Of a stretch of DNA of 64,000 bases, positions 18,239 to 26,491 are shown piece by piece. The translations under genes and the position numbers were made by a program. Positions within the stretch are counted from its first letter, which is position 1; every line of letters starts with the position of its first letter. The notes beneath the pieces were generated by a model. It was not told where the DNA came from and ran no database searches. It saw only the letters and a list, made by a program, of their open reading frames with translations. The stretch is taken from NCBI RefSeq assembly GCF_013836145.1, contig NZ_CP057483.1, forward strand, positions 1 through 64,000, in the 5' to 3' direction. The DNA is from Citrobacter sp. RHB25-C09. GTDB taxonomy: Bacteria; Pseudomonadota; Gammaproteobacteria; Enterobacterales; Enterobacteriaceae.

Positions 18239-19362
18239 CAGTCTGTCAGGTCATGGCCAAACCGGCCAGCTCACGTTGTAACCTGGATTGCCGTTACTGT
18301 TTCTACATTGATAAACCCACTCAACCTGTAATGGATGACGCCACGCTTCACGCGTTTATCCAGCAACATATCGCCGCACAGCCAGGGGCAGAAGTACTGT
18401 TTGCCTGGCAGGGCGGAGAACCTACGCTTTGTGGCCTGGATTTTTTTCGTCGCGTGGTTGCGCTACAAAAGCAATTCGGAGAAGGGAAGCAGATCCAGAA
18501 CACTTTTCAGACCAACGGCATTTTGCTCAACGACGACTGGTGTCGTTTCTTCCGTCGCCACGGTTGGTTGGTGGGCATCTCGCTGGATGGTCCGGCTGAA
18601 CTCCATGATGCTTACCGCGTTAACCGCGCGGGCAAACCGACCCACAGCAAAGTGACGCGCGCTATAGCGACGCTGGTCGAGCATCGTGTGGATTTCAACC
18701 TGCTGGTGGTAGTGAACCGTCTGAACAGCCAACATCCCGCGCAGATGTACCATTATCTCCGCCAGCTTGGCACACCCTACCTGCAGTTTATCCCGCTGGT
18801 CGAGCATGATGAAAAGGGTAAGCTGACGAAAGAATCGGTGGAGCCGGAAGCGTGGGGACAATTTCTGCGTGACGTTTTTGATATTTGGGTACGAGAAGAT
18901 ATCGGGCGCGTATTTATTCAGCTTTTTGATTCCACGCTGGGGATATGGTGCGGCTATCCGTCGCAGATGTGCGCATTCAGCAAAACCTGCGGCCATGCGT
19001 TTGCACTGGAGGCGAACGGTGATGTCTACCAGTGCGATCATTATGTTTATCCGCAATACCTTCTGGGCAACATCCATCAAACTTCGCTGAGGGAACTGAA
19101 TGCCAGTCCGCCAGCAGATGCGTTTGGCGAGCAGAAACACGAAACGCTCAGTGCCGAGTGCCAGAGCTGTTCCTGGCTGAGTTTTTGTCACGGCGATTGT
19201 CCAAAACACCGGGATGGGAGTGGCAAAAGCGTGTTATGTGAAGGATATAAAGCCTTTCATACCCACTGTGCGCCGCATATGCGCGTGATGCGGGATTTGG
19301 TAAAAATGCACCGCTCTCCGATGGAACTGATGGTAATGATGCAGCGTCAACAGGCCGGATAA
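18235..19362 (+). CDS. yidF: Radical-SAM anaerobic sulfatase-maturase homologue YidF
   Basis: A 375-residue radical-SAM enzyme of the anSME type, which oxidises the active-site Cys or Ser of sulfatases to formylglycine. The 4Fe-4S motif CxxxCxxC is C15-NLD-C19-RY-C22 followed by FY. Conserved WQGGEPTL and FQTNGILL segments follow, then a C-terminal SPASM-like cysteine set (MCAFSKTC; YQCDHYV; CQSCSWLSFCHGDCPKH). The likely client is YidJ just upstream. E. coli K-12 YidF is recalled as a fragment of about 165 residues; this copy appears intact. A REP unit overlaps its last codons. Confidence 0.9.
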   Translation: MTVCQVMAKPASSRCNLDCRYCFYIDKPTQPVMDDATLHAFIQQHIAAQPGAEVLFAWQGGEPTLCGLDFFRRVVALQKQFGEGKQIQNTFQTNGILLNDDWCRFFRRHGWLVGISLDGPAELHDAYRVNRAGKPTHSKVTRAIATLVEHRVDFNLLVVVNRLNSQHPAQMYHYLRQLGTPYLQFIPLVEHDEKGKLTKESVEPEAWGQFLRDVFDIWVREDIGRVFIQLFDSTLGIWCGYPSQMCAFSKTCGHAFALEANGDVYQCDHYVYPQYLLGNIHQTSLRELNASPPADAFGEQKHETLSAECQSCSWLSFCHGDCPKHRDGSGKSVLCEGYKAFHTHCAPHMRVMRDLVKMHRSPMELMVMMQRQQAG

Positions 19363-19383
19363 GCACAGCGCCCTCCGGCCTGA
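19352..19383. repeat. REP unit overlapping the yidF stop
   Basis: A REP palindrome (aggccggataagc...cctccggcctg) that includes the last Ala-Gly codons and the stop of yidF. It lies between the convergent ends of yidF and dsdA. Confidence 0.85.
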
Positions 19384-19395
19384 GATGATCAGAAA

Positions 19396-20718
19396 TTAAC
19401 GCCCTTTCGCCAGATATTGCGCCATTTCTGCTTCTGGCACCATGCCCCCGCCCGTCGCCCAGACCAGGTGCGTGGCGTTATTCAGTTGCGCCGGGGTGAA
19501 CCCCTGGATTTGCTGATAATCGGCGGATCCACAAACGCGCTGAGGTCCGGCCATACCCGCCAGCGCCGACGGTTCCAGACGAATATCTTCTTCCTGTGCC
19601 AGCCAGCCGAGCATGTCATACATTGTCTGGTCATCGAGGGTGTAAAGGCCGTCGAGCAGACGTTCCATTGCGCGACCCACAAATCCGGATGCGCGACCTA
19701 CCGCCAGGCCATCCGCTGCTGTCAGGTTATCAATGCCAATATCCTGTACCGAAATTTCATCATGCAAACCGGTATACACGCCCAGCAGCATACAAGGCGA
19801 GTGCGTTGGTTCCGCAAAGAAGCAGTGAACGTTATCGCCAAATGCCAATTTCAGTCCAAACGCGACCCCACCAGGGCCACCGCCAACACCACATGGCAAA
19901 TACACAAATAGCGGATGATCGGCATCCACCACGCGACCGTGTTTATCGAACTGCGTCTTCAGGCGCTGCCCTGCCACCGCATAGCCCAAAAACAGAGTGC
20001 GCGAGTTTTCATCGTCGATAAAGAAGCAGTTTGGATCGGCCTCTGCAGCTTTACGTCCTTGTTCAACCGCCACGCCGTAATCTTCTTCGTACTCAATGAC
20101 CGTGACCCCATGACTGCGCAGCTTGGCTTTTTTCCAGGCGCGGGCGTCGGCGGACATATGTACGGTAACCTTAAAGCCAATGCGTGCGCTCATGATACCG
20201 ATAGACAGCCCCAGGTTGCCGGTGGAGCCCACCGCGATGCTGTACTGGCTAAAGAAATCTTTGAACTCCGGACATAGCAGCGCGCTATAGTCGTCTTCTG
20301 TGGTGATCATCCCTGCGTCTAACGCCAGTTTTTCGGCATGGGCCAATACTTCATAAATGCCGCCTCGCGCCTTAATCGAACCGGAAATCGGCAGATGGCT
20401 GTCTTTTTTCAGCAGCATTTTACCGCTGATTTTTTGCCCGTACTGCTTTTCCAGCCGTTTTTGCATTGCCGGGATCGCCACAACCTCAGATTCAATGATT
20501 CCTCCGGTGGCAGCGGTTTCCGGAAAGGCCTTGGCGAGATACGGTGCGAAGCGTGCCAGGCGGGCGTGAGCGCCCTTCACGTCCTGTTCCGTCAGTCCCA
20601 CGTAAGGTAAACCTTCCGCAAGCGTGGTGGTGGCAGGGTTGAACCAGGTCGTTTCTTTAAGGGCGACCAGATCCTCTACCAAAGGATACCGGGCGATAAG
20701 TTTTTGTAGGTTTTCCAT
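19396..20718 (-). CDS. dsdA: D-serine ammonia-lyase
   Basis: DsdA is a PLP enzyme that converts D-serine to pyruvate and ammonia, for detoxification and nutrition. The 440 residues match the E. coli enzyme (442). The PLP lysine lies in SGSIKARGG (K116). The phosphate-binding glycine loop (VGSTGNLGLSIG) and PCGVGGGPGG are present. The start MENLQKLIARY at 20718 is the family start; an upstream in-frame ATG at 20766 would run into the displaced 3' end of dsdX. It lies 17 nt after the expected dsdX stop. Confidence 0.96.
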   Translation of the reverse strand: MENLQKLIARYPLVEDLVALKETTWFNPATTTLAEGLPYVGLTEQDVKGAHARLARFAPYLAKAFPETAATGGIIESEVVAIPAMQKRLEKQYGQKISGKMLLKKDSHLPISGSIKARGGIYEVLAHAEKLALDAGMITTEDDYSALLCPEFKDFFSQYSIAVGSTGNLGLSIGIMSARIGFKVTVHMSADARAWKKAKLRSHGVTVIEYEEDYGVAVEQGRKAAEADPNCFFIDDENSRTLFLGYAVAGQRLKTQFDKHGRVVDADHPLFVYLPCGVGGGPGGVAFGLKLAFGDNVHCFFAEPTHSPCMLLGVYTGLHDEISVQDIGIDNLTAADGLAVGRASGFVGRAMERLLDGLYTLDDQTMYDMLGWLAQEEDIRLEPSALAGMAGPQRVCGSADYQQIQGFTPAQLNNATHLVWATGGGMVPEAEMAQYLAKGR

Positions 20719-20735
20719 AGTACGTCTCTTAGCGC

Positions 20736-22074
20736 TTAGATGATAAAGGAAAGCAGGAATGTGCAAGCCAGGGCAATGACCGACGCGATAAATGTCGCGG
20801 TCGTATAGTACTTAAACGTCTCATTCAGGGGTCGCGCCGCAGTATTGCTTCACCAGCCAGAAAAGAGAGTCAGTCACGATCGTGCAGCCAATGGCACCGG
20901 AACCGATGGCAATAGCAATGATTTCAGGGCTAACGTTGGGATAGAGCGGTAGCATCGGCGAGACAATTGCCGTTGCGCCCATCATCGCCACCGTTGCGGA
21001 ACCGACCGCCGCATGCAGAATCAGCGCCACCAGCCAGGCCAGCAAAATCGGGTGCATATCCATATTGGAGAGGATAACTGCCAGCGTGTCGGCCAGACTG
21101 CTGCTCTTCAGGATGGCGTTAAATGCCCCGCCCGCGCCGATAATCAGCAGGATATTGGCGATTGAGCCAAAGCCGTTTTCGGTGTGGGTCAGCATCGCAC
21201 CCATGCTCATGTGCTGACGCAGGCCAAGGATGTAGTAAGCCACGAAGACGGCGATAAACATGGCGGTGATTGGGTTGCCGATAAACTCCAGCAGCGTATA
21301 CAGCGTCCCGCCTTTAGTCATGTTCAGCTCTGCCACGGTCTTCACCAGCATCAAACCGATTGGCAGCAGGACGGTAAAGAGCGTTGCGCCCAGAGAAGGC
21401 AGCGTACTTTCATCGCGGACTTTGAGATCAGAAAACTCAGCGGGAACCGGTTTGAATGGCAGACGGTTGCCGAGGAATTTCAGGAACAGCGGGCCGCCAA
21501 CCAGCGACGCCATCAGGCCAACCAGTAGACCGTAAACAATGACAGAACCGATATCCGCGCCCAGCTTGTTTGCCACGAACAGTGCTGCCGGATGGGGTGG
21601 CACGACGCAGTGTACGGCCATCAGCGCGGTACACAAGGGAATCGCCAGCTTCAGCAGTGAGGTGTTCGTTTTTTTCGCAATCGAAAACGCCAACGGAATG
21701 AGCAGCACGACGCCGACTTCCACGAACAGCGTGATACCGCAAATCAGCCCCACCAGCACCATAATAACGTCAGCGGAGAGCCAGCGGCAGCGCTGAAGTG
21801 TTAAGCCGATGCGTTCTGCGGCGCCAGAGACTTCCATCATCTTACCGAGGATAGTGCCAAGGCCGATAACGGCGGCAAGAAAGCCAAGCGTGCCGCCAAT
21901 ACCGCTTTCAATGGCATTGACCATGTCCAGCGGTCCCATGCCCATCATGGTGCCCACGAAGAAACTGGCGAGAAGAAGCGCCAGGAACGGGTGGAATTTA
22001 AATTTCACGATGGTCAATACAATCAACACAATGCTAATCAGCAGCGTGCTTACAACCCAGATTTGAGAGTGCAT
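20736..22074 (-). pseudogene. dsdX: D-serine permease DsdX, frameshifted near the C-terminus
   Basis: DsdX is a GntP-family D-serine transporter. As read, the frame runs from 22074 to a stop at 20821-20823 (417 residues, ending QYCGATPE). Removing one C from a run of four (GGGG at 20828-20831 on the + strand) restores ...GATLNETFKYYTTATF... and the frame continues to TAA at 20736-20738, giving exactly 445 residues, the E. coli length. About 31 residues including the last membrane helix are therefore out of frame. It may be a real mutation, slippage or a base-calling error; the rest of the gene is intact. Confidence 0.88.
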
Positions 22075-22304
22075 ATCTCACCTTGCCCTGTGATTTACCT
22101 GTCCCTATTGGACAAAATTACAGCACTGGCTGACAAACGATATAAATTGTCTCTCACGTGAATCAGATTGGATCAAAGAAGTGATGTGCGTCGAATAATC
22201 AGCTGTTTTTTTATTATGGTTCACTCTCATTCATCTTTGTGCTGATTTTTTCCGCATCTTTTTTTACACTTCGTAAAACGGACGCTGATGTCATCGAGGC
22301 AACA
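22075..22304. promoter_or_regulatory. Divergent dsdX-dsdC promoter region
   Basis: A 230-nt AT-rich gap separates dsdX (leftward) from dsdC (rightward), the usual site of DsdC and CRP control. A GATTGGATCAAAG segment and T-rich tracts are visible; I cannot place promoters or the DsdC site with confidence. Confidence 0.5.
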
Positions 22305-23246
22305 ATGGAAGCTCCACGCGAAGTCAGAAACCAGCTTCTCAACGGCTGGCAATTATCCAAACTGTACACGTTTGAAGTGGCGGCAAGGCACCAGTCATTT
22401 GCGATGGCGGCTGATGAGCTGTCGCTCAGCCCCAGCGCCGTGAGTCACCGCATCAACCAACTGGAAGCCGAGTTGGGAATTCAGCTTTTTGTCCGATCGC
22501 ATCGCAAAGTAGAGCTTACCCACGAAGGGAAGCGGGTATTCTGGGCGCTGAAGTCGTCGCTGGATATGCTGAATCAGGAGATTCTGGACATCAAAAACCA
22601 GGAGCTGTCGGGGACGCTGACCGTCTATTCACGTCCGTCAATCGCCCAATGCTGGCTGGTACCCGCGCTGGGTGACTTCACGCGCCGTTATCCGTCGATC
22701 TCACTGACTATCCTGACCGGCAACGATAACGTGAATTTGCAGCGTGCCGGAGTTGATCTGGCGCTGTACTTTGACGATGCGCCATCTTCGCAGTTGTCCC
22801 ACCATTTTTTAATGGATGAAGAAATCCTGCCGGTTTGCAGCCCGGAATATGCGCAACGCTTTGACTTACTGGGATCGTTGGTGAATTTGCCCCATTGTAC
22901 CTTGTTGCATGACCGTCAGGCGTGGAGCAATGATTCCGGGACCGATGAATGGCACAGTTGGGCGCAACATTTTGGCGTGAATTTGCCGACATCGTCGGGG
23001 ATTGGCTTCGATCGTTCCGACCTGGCGGTCATCGCTGCGATGAACCATATCGGTGTGGCGATGGGAAGAAAACGGCTGGTGGAGAAGCGACTGGAAAGTG
23101 GCGAACTTGTCGCTCCCTTTGGCGAGATGTCGCTCACCTGCCACCAGCATTATTACATCACGACGCTGCCTGGCAGACAGTGGCCAAAAATCGAGGCCTT
23201 TATCGGCTGGTTGCACGAACAGGCCGGGTTGCCACGCATTAAATAG
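22305..23246 (+). CDS. dsdC: LysR-type D-serine regulator DsdC
   Basis: DsdC activates dsdXA in response to D-serine. The 313-residue product matches the E. coli regulator, with a LysR helix-turn-helix near the N-terminus (FEVAARHQSFAMAADELSLS) followed by the effector domain. The start MEAPREVRNQLLNGW at 22305 is the family start; the frame is open upstream to 22239. Its 3' end overlaps emrD by 8 nt on the opposite strand. Confidence 0.96.
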   Translation: MEAPREVRNQLLNGWQLSKLYTFEVAARHQSFAMAADELSLSPSAVSHRINQLEAELGIQLFVRSHRKVELTHEGKRVFWALKSSLDMLNQEILDIKNQELSGTLTVYSRPSIAQCWLVPALGDFTRRYPSISLTILTGNDNVNLQRAGVDLALYFDDAPSSQLSHHFLMDEEILPVCSPEYAQRFDLLGSLVNLPHCTLLHDRQAWSNDSGTDEWHSWAQHFGVNLPTSSGIGFDRSDLAVIAAMNHIGVAMGRKRLVEKRLESGELVAPFGEMSLTCHQHYYITTLPGRQWPKIEAFIGWLHEQAGLPRIK

Positions 23247-24423
23247 CCTGCCCCTGGTGCGACATACGCGCCGCCAGCGGTAGCCAGCACAGTAATATCA
23301 GCAGCCCCATGAGCGTCATCAGCAGACCAAGACTGCCCTGACCGGTTTGAGGAAGCATCGCAGACAGCCAGGCCAGCACGCCTGAACCGATATTTTGCAG
23401 ACCGCCAACCAGCGCACCCGCCGTCCCTGCGAGGAACGGGAACGGCTCCATCGCTCCGCTGGTCGCCAGCGGAAACAGCATTCCGGCACCGAAGAAGAAC
23501 AGCGCGGCAGGGATCAGCAGCGTCCAGACGTTCATCACGCCAAACCAGCCGGGGATCCACATCATCAGCCCTGCCAGCAGACAACTCACCACCGACTGCC
23601 ACATCAGCGTGGAAAAACGCTTGTTCGGGCGACCCGCAAACCATGCGCCAAAGAACGCAGCCGGAATTGGCAGAATAAACAGGATGCTGACTGTCATGCT
23701 GTTAAAGCCTAAAACTGCCCCCATTAACACGCCGGAACAGGCTTCAAACACCGCGATACCAGCCAACCCGCCAATGAGCATCAGCAGATAGCAGTTAAAC
23801 GCACCGTTGCCAAACAAGACCTTATAGCTGGTGAGCAGTCGTGTGCGGGGCGCATCAACAGGACGAGTTTCGGGCATCCAGCGCGCCATGCTGAAGGTTA
23901 CACCCGCGCACAGGATGAACAGAAAAACGTAACAGGCGCGCCAGTTCCAGGCCGTATCCAACAGGCCGCCGATTAACGGCGCCAGCAGAGGGCTGACCAG
24001 AATCCCCATATTCAGAAGACTGTTGGCGTGGCGCAACTGCGTGCCCTGGTAAAGATCGCGCGGTAGGGTGCGAGCCATAACCCCGCCCACACCAGTGCCC
24101 ATCCCCTGCAACGCGCTGGCGGCAATCAGTACTGTCAGGCTGTGGGTTGTCATAGCGACCAGCGTTGCCAGCATAAAAATAGACATTCCGGCGAGGATCA
24201 CCGGGCGGCGTCCTATGCGGTCGGAAAGCGGGCCGTAAAACAGCTGCGATACGCCATAGGTCAACAGGTAGGCGGCCATCACGCTCTGCACGGCCCCCTC
24301 GCGGACATTTAGCTCGCGAGCCATATCGGCAATGGCGGGGATATATATGGTTTGCGCCATCTGACCGACAGCTACAAGTATGACCAACATCAACAACAAA
24401 TTGACGCTTCTCTGCCTTTTCAT
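23239..24423 (-). CDS. emrD: Multidrug MFS transporter EmrD
   Basis: EmrD is a 12-helix proton-driven drug exporter of the DHA1 family. The 394 residues equal the E. coli length and match throughout. The MFS signature GPLSDRIGRRPVILAG is in loop 2-3 and the antiporter motif C-like GILVSPLLAPLIGG in helix 5. It converges with dsdC. Confidence 0.97.
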   Translation of the reverse strand: MKRQRSVNLLLMLVILVAVGQMAQTIYIPAIADMARELNVREGAVQSVMAAYLLTYGVSQLFYGPLSDRIGRRPVILAGMSIFMLATLVAMTTHSLTVLIAASALQGMGTGVGGVMARTLPRDLYQGTQLRHANSLLNMGILVSPLLAPLIGGLLDTAWNWRACYVFLFILCAGVTFSMARWMPETRPVDAPRTRLLTSYKVLFGNGAFNCYLLMLIGGLAGIAVFEACSGVLMGAVLGFNSMTVSILFILPIPAAFFGAWFAGRPNKRFSTLMWQSVVSCLLAGLMMWIPGWFGVMNVWTLLIPAALFFFGAGMLFPLATSGAMEPFPFLAGTAGALVGGLQNIGSGVLAWLSAMLPQTGQGSLGLLMTLMGLLILLCWLPLAARMSHQGQAI

Positions 24424-24640
24424 TTCGCTGAATACTTTTCAAAAAGAGAAAAAATAAGAATAAGGTGCTGCGCATTCCCATAAATGCGAGTGAAATCTAG
24501 CACAACAGAAGAAGAAGACCAGATGGTTTGCAGGAATGGAAAAGGGGACAACGGCAGGATATGTAAACAAAATGCGGCAATAAATGTTGCCGGAAGTGAT
24601 CAGCCCTCTGTCGTCATGTCGACCGCCATCCTGCGTTAAT

Positions 24641-24704
24641 GCCTGATGGCGCTGCGCTTATCAGGCCTACAAGGAGTGAACAGCTGTACGCCGCCATCCG
24701 GCAA
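24641..24704. repeat. REP elements upstream of emrD
   Basis: Two REP-type units (gcctgatggcgctgcgcttatcaggc and a half unit cgccgccatccggc) sit in the 296-nt gap 24424-24719. The rest of that gap is AT-rich and should hold the leftward emrD promoter; I see no gene in it. Confidence 0.8.
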
Positions 24705-24719
24705 CCTCACCAACAGCAA

Positions 24720-25553
24720 TCAGGATAACCGCAGCAAAATCGCTCCGGCGGCAATACCTCCCGCTGCAATCAGGCGCATCCCCGCAACGCGCTCTTTCAG
24801 CAATAGCCAGGCGATCAGTGCGCCAAACAAAATCGACGTTTCCCGCAGCGCGGCAACGACCGCCAGCGGTGCAAGCGTCATTGCCCACAGCGCCAGCCCG
24901 TAAGAGCCCATAGTGGCAATACCGCCAAAAATCCCTTTCTTCCAGTGCTGCCCCAGATAACGCAGCGCCTCCGGCCTGCGGGCAATCATCGCCCAACCCA
25001 GCAGACAGGAACCGTTTAAAAAGAAGGTCCAGAGCGTATAGCCCAGCGCGGTTTCTGAGAGCCGGACCCCGGTCCCGTCCACCAGCGTGTAGCTGGCGAT
25101 GAAACAGGCGTTAATCAGCGCGAGCACAATTCCCTGCCGGGAACTCGCCCGACCGTTAAAGGCCATGCCGAGTATCGCCGTGCAAATCACCGCAATACCC
25201 ACCCAGGCCATCACGGACAGGCTATCACCCAGAAAAAGGACACTGATAATCGCTACCAGCAGCGGTGCGGTCCCGCGCATCAGCGGGTAGGTCTGACTCA
25301 TATCCGAAACCGAATAGGTTCGGGCGACCAGCACGGTGTAAATTACCTGCAGGGCGGTGGATGCCGCTAAGAAAGGAATACTGGCTGTTGAAGGCTGCGG
25401 CGCGAAGGGCAGACAAAGCAGCGCCGTAATGGCAGCGGAGCCGCTGACGCCGATCGCGGCAAAGAGCTTATCATTTCCCGCTTTTACAATGGCGTTCCAA
25501 CTGGCGTGTAGCAGTGCGGCGAACAGCAAAATGCAAAAAACGGAAAGGGTCAT
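24720..25553 (-). CDS. EamA-family (DMT) transporter
   Basis: A 277-residue inner-membrane protein with about ten hydrophobic segments in two EamA repeats. The first repeat starts LLHASWNAIVKAG; the second ends in LLLKERVAGMRLIAAGGIAAGAILL, the usual end of the fold. The substrate is unknown; relatives export amino acids or metabolites. I do not recall this gene at this place in K-12, so it is an accessory insertion between emrD and tisB. It ends close to the REP elements. Confidence 0.85.
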   Translation of the reverse strand: MTLSVFCILLFAALLHASWNAIVKAGNDKLFAAIGVSGSAAITALLCLPFAPQPSTASIPFLAASTALQVIYTVLVARTYSVSDMSQTYPLMRGTAPLLVAIISVLFLGDSLSVMAWVGIAVICTAILGMAFNGRASSRQGIVLALINACFIASYTLVDGTGVRLSETALGYTLWTFFLNGSCLLGWAMIARRPEALRYLGQHWKKGIFGGIATMGSYGLALWAMTLAPLAVVAALRETSILFGALIAWLLLKERVAGMRLIAAGGIAAGAILLRLS

Positions 25554-25624
25554 CGTCTTGCCATCTCAGGTTAACGTCATAAAAACGTAACATATCCTTA
25601 GAAGACAAGCATCAGGCAGATGTG

Positions 25625-25652
25625 AAAGGGGAGCGGTTGCCCGCTCCCCTTT
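25625..25652 (-). terminator. Terminator of tisB
   Basis: A perfect 12-bp stem (aaaggggagcgg / ccgctccccttt) with a 4-nt loop lies 20 nt after the tisB stop. The outer AAA/TTT arms provide the T tract on the minus strand. Confidence 0.85.
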
Positions 25653-25671
25653 GGTGCGACTTGAATCTGAA

Positions 25672-25761
25672 TTACTTGAAGTACTTCAGAACAGCATCAA
25701 GCAGTTGCATGGCTGCAACAATGAGTTTGAGGATAAGAATAGCGATATCCACGAGGCTCAT
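25672..25761 (-). CDS. tisB: SOS-induced membrane toxin TisB
   Basis: TisB is a 29-residue type I toxin that inserts in the inner membrane, lowers the proton motive force and promotes persistence after DNA damage. The peptide (MSLVDIAIL...DAVLKYFK) differs from E. coli TisB at only a few positions, keeping the amphipathic helix with regularly placed Asp, Lys and Gln. Its message starts near 25945 under LexA control and carries an IstR-1 pairing site 70-90 nt before the ATG. The ribosome site is weak; the E. coli mRNA uses an upstream standby site. Confidence 0.95.
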   Translation of the reverse strand: MSLVDIAILILKLIVAAMQLLDAVLKYFK

Positions 25762-25829
25762 ACGCGTCTCCTTTTGGTCAAAGGAGCACGGTGCTGACGT
25801 ACCTTTCCGCCGCCTGTTACCAGCACCTT

Positions 25830-25852
25830 TGTTGACATAACACAGTGTGCTC
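25830..25852 (-). promoter_or_regulatory. IstR-1 pairing site in the tisAB leader
   Basis: These 23 nt recur exactly, in the same orientation, at 26078-26100, the 5' end of IstR-1. Since tisAB is transcribed leftward, its RNA here is perfectly complementary to IstR-1. Pairing should block the ribosome standby site and allow RNase III cleavage, as established in E. coli. Confidence 0.88.
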
Positions 25853-25951
25853 ACCGGGGGGTTAAGGCGCTGACGGCACCACCCGTTTCAGCCAGGACTT
25901 TGTTGCGCCGGTTTACGATGCGGCCCCACCTAACACATTGCGTACTGGGAT

Positions 25952-25983
25952 ATTATAGATAAATACTGTATGAATGAACAGTA
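25952..25983 (-). promoter_or_regulatory. tisAB promoter with LexA box
   Basis: A perfect LexA core CTGT-N8-ACAG lies at 25966-25981 (extended palindrome ta...ta 25964-25983). On the minus strand a TATAAT (25952-25957) follows, with a candidate -35 (TGTTCA) inside the box, so LexA would cover the promoter. Transcription would start near 25945. Confidence 0.88.
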
Positions 25984-26078
25984 ATTTATGGACAGAACAA
26001 AACTTCTGGTTCATACTCAAATGCGTCAAAATTCGCGCCGAAATTGCGTGTTCTTCGCAGAACGCGTATACTTTCGCT

Positions 26079-26155
26079 GTTGACATAACACAGTGTGCTC
26101 TGCGGCAACCAACCGCATAACGCTGAAAAAACCTCGCTCCGGCGGGGTTTTTTGT
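26079..26155 (+). ncRNA. istR: Antitoxin sRNA IstR-1
   Basis: A constitutive promoter is visible: TTGCGT at 26044-26049, 17-nt spacer, TATACT at 26067-26072. The RNA starts at GTTGACA and ends at a terminator hairpin 26126-26153 (aaaaaacctcgc / gcggggtttttt, loop tccg). The length of about 77 nt agrees with E. coli IstR-1 (75 nt). Its 5' end is the antisense to the tisAB leader. The longer SOS-induced IstR-2 would start upstream and share this terminator; its start was not located. Confidence 0.9.
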
Positions 26156-26286
26156 TTTCAGCCTTTTTTATCTGCGAAACGTGATCGTCGACGCATTTTC
26201 ATACAGATGAAAATTTTTCCGTTGTTTCGCTTAAAAAGCTGTGCTTGTATAAATCCTGTTAATCACTAAAACAGACAAGGTCCCTA

Positions 26287-26385
26287 ATGAACCCTTCCAT
26301 GCTGACTGCGACCCTACTAAACACTGCGCCATCTAGCGCAGCGGTCGTCGTGCGTGTGGTGGTGGTCGTCGGCAATGCGCCGTAG
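26287..26385 (+). CDS. ivbL: ilvB operon leader peptide IvbL
   Basis: A 32-residue leader with a Val/Leu-rich end (AAVVVRVVVVVGNAP). Ribosome stalling at Val or Leu codons when charged tRNA is low lets transcription pass the attenuator into ilvBN. A TATAAA -10 at 26248-26253 places the start near 26260. The length equals E. coli IvbL. Confidence 0.95.
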   Translation: MNPSMLTATLLNTAPSSAAVVVRVVVVVGNAP

Positions 26386-26410
26386 GGTCCGGAACAACAC
26401 ACGATTCCAA

Positions 26411-26442
26411 AACCCCGCCGGCGCAAACCGGGCGGGGTTTTT
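26411..26442 (+). terminator. ilvBN attenuator terminator
   Basis: A GC-rich hairpin (aaccccgccgg...ccgggcggggtt) followed by a T tract lies 25 nt after the ivbL stop and 50 nt before ilvB. It is the terminator arm of the leader attenuator. Confidence 0.88.
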
Positions 26443-26491
26443 CGTTTAAGGCACCCACCCGGAAAGTCGGCTCAGAAGAAAGGACTGGAGC

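Noticed and set aside
25830..26100. The 23-nt direct repeat as an attachment site or CRISPR repeat
   Set aside because: Only two copies exist, and they coincide with the IstR-1 5' end and its tisAB target, which explains them.
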